From Lobosporangium transversale (taxonomy: Eukaryota > Mortierellomycota > Mortierellomycetes > Mortierellales > Mortierellaceae), in the NCBI RefSeq assembly GCF_002105155.1, contig NW_019028987.1, positions 798,501 through 862,500 of the forward strand: a DNA stretch of 64,000 bases, read 5' to 3'. How positions within the stretch are numbered: position 1 is the first letter of the stretch; every line of letters starts with the position of its first letter. The notes under the pieces are model-generated. The model was not told the origin of the DNA. It was given only the letters and a program-made list of their open reading frames with translations, and made no database searches. Both the position numbers and the translations under genes were made by a program. Below are positions 1 to 11,243 of the stretch, one piece after another.

Positions 1-456
1 TTGGGTTATCTGGACGAAGATGGAAATGAGGATGAAGATGAGGTTCGAGATAGGGATGAACCAGACGAGGTGAAAGAACATGAGGCCCAGGCCTATGGAC
101 GGGCCCCATTATTCAGACCAACGTCCTTGATTGACTTTGGGGATGCAGTCTTTGAAAGTGACCCATTAATCGATATTATTTCAGTGTTCATCACCATTGT
201 CGACTGCCAACAGGACAAGAAACTTTGTTCAAGATTGCTGGACTACTGGAGGGAATTGACAAAATCATCCTCGTACTCAGGTTCTGCAGGGACAAAGCTG
301 GCTAGAAGATGTATGTGGCATGTCCTTCTATGGCCCGGTGACGGACTGAGTACACATCTTGTTAGATGTATGCCAGAGATTGGGACGATGTTAACATGGG
401 AACAGGTAGAGGAAGAAGTCTTTGGATGGTGGAAAGACGCTCATGTTGAAGGTTGA
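1..456 (+). CDS. C-terminal part of an APH-like (kinase-fold) protein, 5' truncated by the window
   Basis: The frame is open from base 1 to a TGA at 454-456, so only the last ~151 residues are visible and the true start lies outside the window. The N-terminal part is acidic (Glu/Asp-rich linker). It is followed by LIDFGDAVFESDPLIDI, which resembles the metal-binding IDFGD motif of aminoglycoside-phosphotransferase-like kinases. A helical tail with conserved-looking tryptophans follows. In some fungal proteins such a domain sits behind F-box or JmjC domains; whether that holds here cannot be seen. The substrate is unknown. Recognition rests on a single motif, so confidence in the family is moderate. 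Confidence 0.5.
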   Translation: MGYLDEDGNEDEDEVRDRDEPDEVKEHEAQAYGRAPLFRPTSLIDFGDAVFESDPLIDIISVFITIVDCQQDKKLCSRLLDYWRELTKSSSYSGSAGTKLARRCMWHVLLWPGDGLSTHLVRCMPEIGTMLTWEQVEEEVFGWWKDAHVEG

Positions 457-632
457 TACAGGAAATATAGGAGATATACCATTTTTTTTTAAGCAAGCCT
501 ATTACACAAATTGTTCGATTCAATGTTCCGTTTGTCCTGAATATTCAATTATGCACAATAAAAAAGTATTCCTTGAAATATAACTTTATGGCACATGGTG
601 ATGTATGAACAGATGATGCAGCTGCAACGCTA

Positions 633-1079
633 TCATATTTTGTTTCCTTCTCCTGTTTCCCCTCCATTTCCCTGCATCTAAGCAACTTTGCCGCTCTATG
701 ACAATACAACAAGAGAAAAAAAAAAAAAAAAAAAAAAAAAAAACAAGTAATATTATTAGCGTAAATGAGTGAAAGCACCCTTTTGAAACTATCAAATTAT
801 TTGAATGAAAGAGAAGTGATACTTACGACCAATAAACCAACAATCAAACCAAAGAGACCAACGATACTTCCGAAAATTTCAATGACCAATACTTTGACAA
901 AGAGCTGTCCATCATGAGCGTCCGCCAAGGCAGCGCTGCTTCCAGTAATACCCACAGAAACGCCACAAACCAAGTTGCACAGTCCGGTCGTCAATCCAGC
1001 CCAGAACAAAGCAAATCCTATTCATATATCCAACGGGTGTAAATACCAGACCTTCAATGTAAATTGGTAATTTTGTAAA

Positions 1080-1116
<37 letters not shown>

Positions 1117-1834
1117 TTTATAATACGTCTCTGAAGAGGTAATAGTCGCGTCCTGCACGTCGTTAAGCTTGCCTGTAAAGACGATTGCCATGATGAGACC
1201 GTAAATAGCAACAACCTCGCAAAAGATAATACTGAGATAGATTGATCACACATACATACACCACGTCACTCAAGGTCAGTTGACAGATTGTTATTAGCGG
1301 GTAGAAAAAAAAAAGGGGGAGGGGGAGATAATCAGATGTGTACAGACTGGCTCTATGCTCAAAGTGATACCTGATCAAGTTTTTAGTGACAATCCTTGGG
1401 ACACGAACACCTCCTCCGACTAAACTTGCTCCTGTAATAAAGATTCCCCTAATAAAGAATAGAGTATGGCAGAATTATAAACGTTTAGGGGCATTATTAT
1501 AGAGAACATAGACAAGTCAACTCGAGGAGTTGATCAGGAGGACAAGAAAGTAATTGATGAGCCAACTAACTAGCAAAAAAAAAAAAAAAAAAAAAAGCCA
1601 ACTGTCTCTTTACCATGCAGCTCCGCCGACACTCAGACCCACGCAGAGAGCAATGCCCAGTAAAGACCATTGATGTGGCGAAATACTCATCAGAAAGTCG
1701 CCGACATTGAAGGACTCTCCTGAGCCAGTCAGGAGCATGTACAAGCCCACTAGCGACAAGCCCGAGAGCGAAAGATACAAGTAAAGAGCCAGGGTCGAAG
1801 GGCCACCATTCTCGCGCGCAGAGTAGATGCCCAT
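633..1834 (-). CDS. VMA16: V-type proton ATPase proteolipid subunit c'' (five exons)
   Basis: Membrane rotor subunit of the vacuolar proton pump. Exons on the minus strand: 1834-1614, 1448-1371, 1231-1116, 1017-827 and 677-633, all with GT-AG borders, giving 216 residues in frame. The N-terminus carries the extra transmembrane helix that separates c'' from subunit c. Then come [19 protein letters not shown], a segment with the buried glutamate ([11 protein letters not shown]), and a last helix pair ending [18 protein letters not shown]. The last exon adds only a short glycine-rich tail ([14 protein letters not shown]). An upstream in-frame ATG at 1885 exists, but the start at 1834 gives the usual N-terminus. 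Introns 1 and 3 hold A/T homopolymers. VMA21, needed to assemble this same V0 ring, lies at 34 kb. Confidence 0.93.
1084..1113. repeat. T30 homopolymer in VMA16 intron 3
   Basis: An uninterrupted run of about 30 T on the plus strand (A on the sense strand of VMA16), starting right after the splice donor. It is one of dozens of such runs in introns and UTRs here. Confidence 0.9.
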
Positions 1835-2101
1835 TTTATAGTAGTCAAAAATAAGAAGATAAAGTAAAAAGCAATGGAACGGCAAACAGGGGAAAAGCTA
1901 TTGAAATGAAGGGGGAAAGAGCGATGGTAAATGGGGATGGTGTAAGGTACAATAAAGAGTGGGAGTGAGCTGAGAAAATTACAAAGGAGATTAAAAAATC
2001 ACGTTAGTGACGTGTCTTTTCATCCTAAAGACCTCTCTTTACATTTTTTTTATTCAAGTTGGGGGAGATACATCCTATGTTATTCCCTATTAAAGCGTTA
2101 T

Positions 2102-2259
2102 CTATTTTAACAATGCTGTTCCAAACTTCTCCTTCGCTGTCTGATACGCCTGGATCAAAGTCTGCTCTGACAATGGAACATCAGACAGGTTCTCTCTTGG
2201 TTTTGAGACTCTGGCCACAATTGCTGATGGATCCGTCTCCAGAACAATACTGTCGAGAG

Positions 2260-2290
<31 letters not shown>

Positions 2291-2928
2291 TATCATGTTG
2301 GCATTACAGAATATAAACCAAAGAGAAGGTGCTGAACATTGTACATTATGTTTGCCCCCTTTTGTCCGAAAAGCCTTCCGCTTAATTTCTTGTCCTAGAT
2401 CAATAATCCTTACCCTTCGTCAATCGTCTCGTCCAATGCCAGGACAACAAGGTCCAGATTTTCCAGAATTACTCTCTTTGAAATTTGATGTCTAGCAAGG
2501 TTGTATGTAGTTTAATATATCATGCATTAAGATTAGTATAATCATTTTGATATTCTCAAACACATCTCCAGCGAGCATTTGAAAGTAGAGTGCATATGCC
2601 TTAATTGCATGATAGCTCACCTTAGCAACATCGAGACAGCATCGGAGAAGGCATTAAGGATAACTAAAAGCATTGCTTCGTTCTCTTCAGGCATGCCGAC
2701 AATATAAAAGAACACGTCCTCATGGAAGCGGTAAAGTACAACCTGATTGTCAAACAAGAGAATCTCGCCATGAGGTGCCCGTTTGGTCTTGTCGTAAAGA
2801 CCTTTCTCGAAGGCCTTCTGGTCCTTCGCAGAGGCGTAGTCAGGGCCAAAGTACTTTGCGAGCACGCGTCCTCCCTCGCTATCAAGCATAATAACGGCTT
2901 TGACTGTGTATAGCGTAAGGTTGACCAT
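2102..2928 (-). CDS. RET3: Coatomer subunit zeta (three exons)
   Basis: Small longin-fold subunit of the COPI coat, which drives retrograde Golgi-to-ER vesicle traffic. Exons 2928-2621, 2491-2414 and 2249-2102 join in phase to 177 residues, the normal family length. The first exon begins MVNLTLYTVKAVIMLDSEG and contains the longin-core segment VVLYRFHEDVFFYIVG. The second encodes ISKRVILENLDLVVLALDE, and the third runs through IVLETDPSAIVARVS to a short C-terminal helix. Start and splice sites are unambiguous. It is divergent from the DysF-domain gene, with 343 bp between the two start codons. Confidence 0.93.
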
Positions 2929-3271
2929 GATGTATATGAGCTACGAAATGAGCGGATCTGACTGGTATGCTTATGTATTGATGAATATATATGGGTCAAC
3001 TAGTTCAAGCCGTTACAGTGCTGCTGCAGTGTGTCCAATGTGTCCCCTGTCGTTGTGTGTTCCCGTTAGAATGAGAAGGAAGATGGTGAAGATGAAAAGG
3101 TGCGTGCCTATTCCACTATTGTGCAGGATGATGAGAGCTGCATTCGTGGCGGGATATAGGAAACTGAGTTTCTAATTCAACGTCACATGCTCACATTCTT
3201 TTTTTTTTTTTTTTTTTTTTTTCGTTCAGGTGTTCATTCTTTTTTAATACTTATTCTTCTTTCCTGTCAAC
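2929..3271. promoter_or_regulatory. Divergent intergenic region RET3 / DysF gene
   Basis: 343 bp between two divergent start codons. It contains a T run near 3200-3222 and pyrimidine stretches just before the plus-strand ATG. No TATA box stands out. Confidence 0.5.
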
Positions 3272-4732
3272 ATGTCCACAACCGATTCACCCACTGCTCT
3301 GCCCATCAAAGTCAAGTCTGAACCAGAACTGGCATGCCCAAAAACTTCACTGCCAGAGACAGGTCTACTCACTCGTCAAAAACCAGACCAAGAGGCTGCC
3401 CAAAAAGATAACCAACTCAGCACTACCAGGACACAAAAGAGCGGCAGCAGTAACAGCCAGGCGTCCTTGGCATCTTCCTATGAGCCATTATCATTCATCC
3501 AGAAAGTTGTGGGGGATGAAGCTTTAAAAGAAGAGGAACGTGCTGCTGAAAAGATCAAGCAAAAATTACGGGCCATGCCCATGCTTCATAAGAATAAAAC
3601 TCAGGCCCCCCAAAATGAAGACCGCATGCCTCAGCAACCTTATTCTTCTCAGGATTCACAGACAGAGCTACCAGAATTGTCTTCGAATGAGCAGGGAAAT
3701 ATTTCAATTGAGCAAACATTCAGTAGTAAACTTGATTTGGGTCAGGAACAACGTAGATCAATACCTAACATAGACGATCTCAGCGTTGAAAATGTTTCAT
3801 CTATAACAGAGACCAGCCAACTGAAAGGAAAGCAAAAGAGCAAGAAAGCAAACAAAGATCCCGCATTGATTGAGATAGAGGCACCTAAGCTTATCGATGC
3901 TCAAACAGAACCGGGTGATCGTCGCTATTTCCAATGCCCTGGTGATCCAAAGCCAGAGAAGGATTTCGAATATGATTTTTTATACCAGCATCAGAGGGGC
4001 GCTTTCTTCTTGGGAACGCCCAAGTTCAGCTCCAAGTCATTATTACCTATCGATCCGGATGAATGGACGAATGAAAAGTTTGAAATATCTGCAATGAATA
4101 TCTCTAATTATGTGGTACCAGATCCTAGCTGGGAATGGGTTCACAAAAGTTGGCTGGTCGACATGACTGGCGATGTAGATGAGGATGGTTGGGAGTATGC
4201 AATGGCATTTCATGGGTCATCATGGCATGGGAATTATGAAGTTTTTCGATCTTTTGCTCGTCGGCGTCGATGGATTCGTCTTCGAAAACGAAAAGTAAGT
4301 TGTATTCTACTATATTTTTTTTTAAAAAAAATAAAAATGATAAAAAAAAAAAAACTTATATCACGTTCATGTAAACGTTTCATTGTCTCAATTGTAGGGC
4401 AAAACTCTACAAAAGCCATGTCCTTTACCGGAAAGAACATATCCAACTTCTGTTGATTTTTCGACATGGACTAAACGTGATATGGATGGTTCATCGCCTT
4501 TCCCATCAGATGACATTGCTTCAAATGATGATGATCCACATACACAGACAAAACCAGTTGACTTGTATAAGGTTCTGAAAAAGGCACGGTCAGACCGTGA
4601 AAAGCTGGCGTATATTGCACAATATGTAGTGCGATATCCTGGACAGCTCAATGAAATAGAACAGCGATTGGATCGCTATTTAAACCTTCTGGATTACGAG
4701 GCTTCACGTCGTGATTTTCTAATTGTATGTTT

Positions 4733-4770
<38 letters not shown>

Positions 4771-4832
4771 AATAATATTGAGATCGGTATATGATCAAAG
4801 ATAGTGCTTACATTCTAAACCATGCTTTTTTC

Positions 4833-4868
<36 letters not shown>

Positions 4869-4974
4869 CTTCTAGCTTCTTAACACCTATTCACCAACGA
4901 AAAAGGATGTTGTAACACGAACAGCTGAACAACTTGAGTTTTATTCTGATCGTAAGAAGTTAAACCAACTGTAA
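3272..4974 (+). CDS. DysF (peroxin/ferlin) domain protein, probably soluble
   Basis: Three exons (3272-4294, 4398-4724, 4876-4974) give 482 residues. Residues 1-210 are polar and low in complexity, with long Gln/Ser/Glu stretches. From about residue 216 a DysF-type module is visible: RRYFQCPGD, FFLGTPKF, then WEWVHKSWLVDM, DEDGWEYAMAF and a RRRRWIRLRKRK stretch, the Trp/Arg signature of this fold. The C-terminus is helical and charged. No transmembrane segment is seen, unlike Pex23/Pex30-type peroxins, so Spo73/Mug65-like soluble DysF proteins are the better comparison. Exact function is unknown; roles in membrane remodelling are typical of the family. Both introns carry long A/T runs. Confidence 0.75.
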
Positions 4975-5111
4975 CATGAAATCATGTTGAGTCACACAAA
5001 AAGGAATAGAATAAAGAATAAGCCACTTTTTAAATCTTACAAAAGGAGTTGTTAGAGGATTACATTCCAACAATTATTTCTTCACCAATCCATTAATTGA
5101 ACATTGCTGAA

Positions 5112-7257
5112 ATGGAGGCCCTTGACAAGCGCATTAGCGAACAGGGAGATCTTGTGAGATCTCTCAAAGCATCCAAGGCCGATAAAGCTCAAATTGCTGC
5201 CGAAGTAGAGACTTTGAAAGCCCTGAAGGCAGAGAGAGAGGATCTGAACCCTAAGGACAACCTTATTTCCACTACAGCTCCAAAGTCTACAGCACCCAAG
5301 AACGACGATAAAAAAGCTAAATCCAGCTTCACGCTCAAGAATGCCAAGGTATTGTCTTGGTTTTATTTTCAATTGAGCCGTGGATCAGTCTTTTTTCCTT
5401 TTTTTTTTTTTTTTTTTTTAAACCCGAAATATAAGATTTTGAGACTTAATTTTACGTTATTTGTTGATGTCTTTTTTCTTTTCTTTTCTTTTAAACCATG
5501 CTCATTCATAGGGCACCAAAGATTATACACCACAAGAAATGGCTGTGCGTGAAAAGATCTTCTCGACGATCATCTCCGTTTTCAAGAAGCACGGAGGCAT
5601 CACCATTGACACACCAGTATTTGAGCTTAAAGAGATCCTTGCAGGCAAATATGGCGAGGACAGTAAATTGATCTATGATCTTCAGGATCAGGGAGGCGAA
5701 ATGTGTTCTTTACGTTATGACCTGACAGTTCCTTTTGCTCGTTTCCTCGCTATGAATGGCAAGGAATATCAGAACATTAAGCGCTACCACATTGCAAAAG
5801 TCTATCGTCGTGATCAGCCTGCAATGACCAAAGGTCGCATGAGAGAGTTTTATCAATGCGTAAGTCATTGATGATATTTGTATAAAAAAAGAAACGCTAG
5901 TTTGTCAGTTTATCAGGTTCTGAAGGCTTGGAAATAACCTTGCTTTATTTATATATATAGGATTTTGATATAGCCGGAACATATGATCCTATGATTCCAG
6001 ATAGCGAGGTCCTGAGAATTTTAACCGAGTGCTTAACTGCATTAGATCTTGGTGACTTTACGATAAAAATCAATCACCGAAAGATCCTGGATGGAATTTT
6101 CGAAGTGTGCGGCGTTCCTGAAGACAAGATTCGCACTATTTCGTCTGCGGTTGATAAGTTGGATAAGTTGCCTTGGGCAGATGTTCGTAAAGAGATGACA
6201 GAAGATAAAGGATTGGACCCGAAGGCTGCTGACCTCATTGGCGAATACGTGCAACTAAAGGGTAAATATACTTACTGAAAGTCTTGTTTTACTGTTGTTT
6301 ATTTCATCTTGATTGCCATCTGATCAATTGTTTAATCGAATGGGCCATCATTAGGTGGTGAAGAGTTGCTGGAGCGGCTCTATAACGATGCTAAGCTTGG
6401 CGCTAATGCTCGTGCAAAGGAAGGCTTGGATGACATGACCTTGCTTTTCAAATACCTAAACGTTTTCAATGTTACTCGCTACACATCATTCGATTTGTCG
6501 CTTGCACGTGGATTGGACTACTATACTGGTTTGATTTATGAGGCCGTACTTGAAGGATCTGCTCCTCCCAGTAAGTTAATACAAACAGAATTTAAAATAA
6601 AAAATAAAAAAAAAACATTCCTCTTTCGCTTAAGGCATGAATTATCTTGAAGCATTTATTTAACAATCTGATACTCTCTGATCATTTTAACGTGTAGCTC
6701 TTGCTAATGGTGAAAAAGCACGTGCCACTGTCAGGGAGGGCACGGATGAGTTGGATGAGAATACTGTTGGTGTTGGTTCTATATCAGCCGGTGGACGCTA
6801 CGATAATTTGGTTGGAATGTTCTCTGGCGTCAACAAAAAGGGCCAGCCTAATTTGGTAATCCCTTGTGTTGGCGTCTCTATCGGAGTGGAACGTGTGTTC
6901 TCGATCCTGATGCAGAAGCAAAAGAAGGAGCAGATTAAAAGCAACGAAACTGAAGTCTATGTCGTGGGTCTCGGTGGAGTCTCGGTAGAGGAACGTATGA
7001 AGATCTGTACCGAGCTCTGGGATGCAGGTATCAAAGCCGAGTTTGCTTACAAGCTCAAGCCCAGGACCCAAAATCAATGGGATGCTTGCGACCGTGACAT
7101 GATTCCATTTGCTGTTATTGTTGGTGGAGAAGAAATTGAAAAGGGTCTGATCAAGATCAAGGATATGCGCGCAAAAGACGAAACACAGAAGGGTGGTATT
7201 GAATATCCTCGCACTGAGATGGTTTCAGAGTTGAAGAAACGCCTTGCAGAATTATAA
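5112..7257 (+). CDS. HTS1: Histidyl-tRNA synthetase with N-terminal WHEP domain
   Basis: Class II synthetase that charges tRNA-His in the cytosol and, in many fungi, mitochondria. Exons 5112-5348, 5512-5859, 5961-6261, 6355-6570 and 6698-7257 join to 553 residues. The first ~45 residues form a WHEP-type helical hairpin ([11 protein letters not shown] to [11 protein letters not shown]). The core shows motif 1, motif 2 with [19 protein letters not shown], the histidine signature [13 protein letters not shown], motif 3 GVSIGVERV, and a C-terminal anticodon-binding domain ending RLAEL. The first ATG of this frame is 5112; the frame extends to a TTG at 5097, which is not used here as the start. 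No clear mitochondrial presequence is visible, so dual targeting would need another start. Confidence 0.95.
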
Positions 7258-7301
7258 ACTCTAGAAAATAATCGTCAATAAATGTTGAAGCAGGCGTATC
7301 G

Positions 7302-7339
<38 letters not shown>

Positions 7340-7740
7340 CTTAATAATGCCTTGTATTGGCTTGGTCAGGTTCAGTTAGCACGTTATAGAAAAAAGAAAT
7401 TTAAAAAGTCTAATGCTTCAAGTGCTTCAAATGCTTCAGTTTTCAATCCAAATTAGAACAATCCATGGCTTGTTTCTATTGTCGAAAGTTTATTATTATG
7501 TACAAAAATAATGAACGCAAAGGCAATTGCTCGACATTCTAGCTCCACTCCTTGATAAAGAATCCTGAAGAGAAAATTGAATCAAATGGAACTTGGAAGT
7601 TGATGGACGTTTGCGAGGTATGTATGAAATACAAGAGACTGTGCGAAATAAAAAGAGGAAAATGGGTGCCGAAACTGAAACTATCCCAATGGTCAATGAT
7701 TGCACTGGATTCCGGTTGACTTTCTTTATCCTCCTTTGCA
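7258..7740. other. Convergent 3' region between HTS1 and H2A
   Basis: About 480 bp between two converging genes. It contains a T run of about 36 at 7304-7339 and a small direct repeat of TGCTTCAA-like units near 7412-7438. No gene was seen. Confidence 0.5.
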
Positions 7741-8142
7741 TTACATCTCCTGGGAGGGAGCACCGCCCTTCTTGCTCTTCTTGGGCAAGAGAGAGTCGTG
7801 GATGTTGGGCAAGACACCACCCTGAGCGATGGTAACGTGTCCGAGCAACTTGTTCAATTCCTCGTCGTTACGGATGGCGAGCTGCAAGTGGCGGGGAATG
7901 ATACGGGACTTCTTGTTATCGCGAGCAGCGTTACCAGCCAACTCAAGAATTTCAGCGGCAAGGTACTCAAGAACAGCAGCCAAGTAGACGGGAGCACCAG
8001 CACCAACACGCTGAGCATAGTTACCCTTGCGGAGATGACGGTGGATACGACCGACAGGGAACTGAAGACCGGCCTTGGAAGAGCGAGAGGTCGAGTTCTT
8101 AGGAGCAGAAGCAGACTTGCCACCAGATTTGCCGCCAGACAT
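7741..8142 (-). CDS. H2A: Histone H2A
   Basis: Core nucleosome histone, 133 residues, no intron. The histone fold is complete, with [20 protein letters not shown], the acidic-patch helix and the docking domain ([13 protein letters not shown]). The C-terminus ends PSQEM, carrying the SQE motif that is phosphorylated at DNA breaks in yeast-type H2A, so this gene probably also does the H2A.X job. The ATG at 8142 is followed by SGGKSGGK; a longer reading from upstream is not needed. It is divergent from H2B with about 600 bp shared upstream DNA. Confidence 0.97.
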   Translation of the reverse strand: MSGGKSGGKSASAPKNSTSRSSKAGLQFPVGRIHRHLRKGNYAQRVGAGAPVYLAAVLEYLAAEILELAGNAARDNKKSRIIPRHLQLAIRNDEELNKLLGHVTIAQGGVLPNIHDSLLPKKSKKGGAPSQEM

Positions 8143-8740
8143 TGTAATTAGTTTTTTGTGATGATGAAGTTTAAAAAAAAGTGAAATGAGTTGTGAAGCT
8201 GGTTTCAATTGATGAACCAAAAGTGAGTTTTTTTGTGAAAGAGAGGAAAGAGAGAATTACTAGAGTAAAACAGAACAGTAGCTCAAGTATTTATATGAGG
8301 CACTTCAGAGCACATGAATGGAAGAAATAATGGGACTGTTTCCCTAAAAAAGCATTTTAGGACGCGTCTAAATTTTTTTTTTTGTGCGAATGGCCAAAAA
8401 TTTGAGATGCGTGCACTTAGGGAACAAATTTAATTCGAAATATTTAGGGGTGTCTAAAAAGAAAAATTCAAAAAAGCTAAAAAAAAAAAAAAAATATTTT
8501 TCGCCGCGTCTTTCTTCTCTTTCTTCCTTGCCGCGCACTATTTTTTATTTTTTTTTGATTCCTTGTTTTAATAATGATCTTTCAAATTATATAAGAACTT
8601 CCTCTCTCCTCCATTTTTTTAACTTTTTTTCCTTTTTTTTTCTTTCTAATCTCTTCCCTTTCTCTTTCATACATTCTTTCATTCACGCCAAAAAAACACA
8701 TTTTTTCCCCCCACCAAACGACTCGGAATAATCACTCAAC
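8143..8740. promoter_or_regulatory. Bidirectional H2A/H2B promoter
   Basis: 598 bp between the two start codons. TATA-like boxes lie about 150 bp from each ATG: ATATAAATA on the minus strand at 8288-8296 for H2A and TATATAAG at 8588-8595 for H2B. Near the middle are GACGCGTCTAAA (about 8361) and the related GGTGTCTAAAA (about 8450), candidate shared elements. Long pyrimidine tracts precede H2B. Confidence 0.6.
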
Positions 8741-9151
8741 ATGCCACCAAAAGCCGTTGCTGAAAAGAAGCCTTCCACTGGAGGCAAGGCTCCTGCCAAG
8801 ACTGCTGCTTCCTCTGAGAAGAAGGAGCGCAAGCCCAAGGCCGAGGGTGGAAAGGGACGCAAGAAGTCCCGCTCTGAGACTTACTCTTCTTACATCTACA
8901 AGGTCTTGAAGCAGGTCCACCCCGATACCGGTATCTCCAACAAGGCTATGTCCATTCTCAACTCGTTCGTCAACGATATCTTTGAGCGCATTGCCGGTGA
9001 GGCTTCCAAGCTTGCTGCCTACAACAAGCGCTCCACTATCTCTTCGCGCGAGATTCAGACCGCTGTTCGCCTCATCCTTCCCGGTGAACTTGCCAAGCAC
9101 GCCGTCTCTGAGGGTACCAAGGCTGTTACTAAGTACACTTCCTCCAAGTAA
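8741..9151 (+). CDS. H2B: Histone H2B
   Basis: Core histone of 136 residues, intronless. The lysine-rich tail ([20 protein letters not shown]) is followed by the fold with [20 protein letters not shown] and the C-terminal helix [19 protein letters not shown], which contains the lysine that is ubiquitinated by Bre1/Rad6-type ligases in other fungi. Codon use is GC-richer than in the surrounding genes, as is normal for highly expressed histones. It is paired head-to-head with H2A. Confidence 0.97.
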   Translation: MPPKAVAEKKPSTGGKAPAKTAASSEKKERKPKAEGGKGRKKSRSETYSSYIYKVLKQVHPDTGISNKAMSILNSFVNDIFERIAGEASKLAAYNKRSTISSREIQTAVRLILPGELAKHAVSEGTKAVTKYTSSK

Positions 9152-9672
9152 AAAAACAGTGGGGAAAAAACGGGATGACATAGGTGGAGCACGGACATGG
9201 ATTAGTACACCTATTCCTAGTTCATTTCCAATCTCCATTACTCGCTCTCCTTTGGTCTCAGCACTCGAACGATAACCTGTTTTATAATTTCTCAACCAAT
9301 CCAACTGACTCTCGTTTGTTTAATAAGTTCAAGTCATTCATGACGTTCAAGAGCCGTAGACCACCAGTCTTTTTTTCTTTTTCTCTATCAATCAACTATT
9401 GTACATCATAGCCCTGTTTTTTTTGTAGAAACACATTAAAACAAATAACAAAAAATGCTTATTATTTAAGGACTTGTGGTTGTGACAAAGTGCGTCACTT
9501 TTGATTTTTTTTTTATTTTGTTTTTCTTTGATTCTCCATTCATTATGTTTCATTGCTTGAATTCCACCGCTTACCATTAAACATTTTATAACAAAACAGC
9601 AACCTCTCAACTTTAGAATTCCAAGGAATTATTGTATGAGAAGGGATTCATTGATTGCCACTCCAATTTCAC
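9152..9672. other. Intergenic, H2B to SANTA gene
   Basis: About 520 bp holding the H2B 3' UTR and the upstream region of the next gene. It is AT-rich with short T runs. No gene, tRNA or repeat was recognised. Confidence 0.4.
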
Positions 9673-11212
9673 ATGCTGGACTCTGAGGATAATGACGATG
9701 CCCGTCAGCGACTAAGGAGTACATCTATGCCCTCTGTTAGGCTCAACTCATCTGATGTAGGAAGTGAAAGAGATGAATACCATCAACAAGGTCTCAATTT
9801 ACTTGAAACCTCAACAAGTTCACTCATTCCTCAATGGGAATTACTTCAGACGCAGGATGAACCTCCAATGGTCAGAAGACACACTGTAATTAGCTTTCCT
9901 ACCATTGGACAAACTCAAACTATGGACAACAACAAAGAAAAACATTACGACAGTGTGTCATCAGTAATGGTTTGTTTTATTCATTCATTTGCGCTGTCCG
10001 ATTATGCGATGAATGGTACACATTTGGTGTTTTTTAAAAGGCTTCAATTTTGCTAACCCTACGGCTTTTTTTTTTTTTTTTTTTTTTTTTACACTGATAA
10101 TGACTGCGATTAGAATGCACAACAATCAAACCAGCCGAACAATCAGGACAACCCACCATCACCTGCGGAAGAATTCTATACCCTAAAATATCCAGAACAT
10201 GCTTGGGGGCAAAAGATGCATAAGAGGCTACATCAACTCAAACCCAAACATATCATATCATCCTTAATTGGATTGAAACAAGGTCACCTTGCTCGTCGCA
10301 CAGCACATACACAGTACAAAGGAGACCTGGCAAGTAGTCGGGAATCTTCCGTATCCAGGACTTCCACTAGGATCCCCGCCAGAACCCGTGTACGACCACC
10401 TTCTCGAGCACGATCACGGGCATCGTCCCAAGATTCTGATTATATTCCATCAGGAACGTCCACTACATCATCTCGCGTATCTGCAGGGTCTCGATCAGGA
10501 GCGACGCGGATGATACGTAGCAAACTGCATGAACAGCAACGTGAACTAGGAAAGGATAATCTTCATGGCAGCAAATTCGATGAGATACAGTCAGTGGCCG
10601 GTTCCACCATATCTATTCATCTACCCACAAAACAACAGCTAAAGCGAAGGAGAGAGTCACCACACAATCGAGGCGAGAAGGCACAGGAAGGATCGCCACC
10701 AAATGTACATGTTGCCAAAATGTCATCGTCAAAGTATGCGGCACGTCGTGGTTTTGGTACAGTCTTTAGGAGGTTCGAATGTGTTTTGATTCCGGTATGG
10801 GATAAACATCAAGGAAAACCACTTGCAAGGGATACTAAGTCGAAAGCTTCAGCACAGCTGCATAAATCGCCACCGCTACAACCACAAACACACTTTCACA
10901 TTCAACTTCCTCAGATCGAGGGGCCACAACCACTGTCTCATATTCAATCTTCTCAGATCAAGGCGCCAGAACTTTATAACTGGTGGTTAGAAGTAAAGCC
11001 TTTACAGGAACAGGTAAAAACCATAGCGCCTTAATGCAAATTAATGACAGCCGCAAGCATGTTCCAAGTTTTAACATGTGTATTTCTTGACCGTACCCTT
11101 CTGTAGATTAATGGATGTTACAAATGGATCATACTACGTGGTCAACTTCCTGAAAAGGACATTATGGTAACATACCATGTTTCGTGAAGTATCTCGAATT
11201 GAAGATCAAGAC

Positions 11213-11243
<31 letters not shown>

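Noticed and set aside
545-795. Short ORFs rich in poly-Phe or poly-Lys, here and near 2059-2316, 8384-8731, 17786-18046, 39319-39680, 43180-43393 and 48247-48441
   Set aside because: They are made by reading through A/T homopolymers or microsatellites and overlap introns or UTRs of better models.
7798-8123. ORFs opposite or out of frame with the histone genes
   Set aside because: Shadows of highly biased histone codon use.
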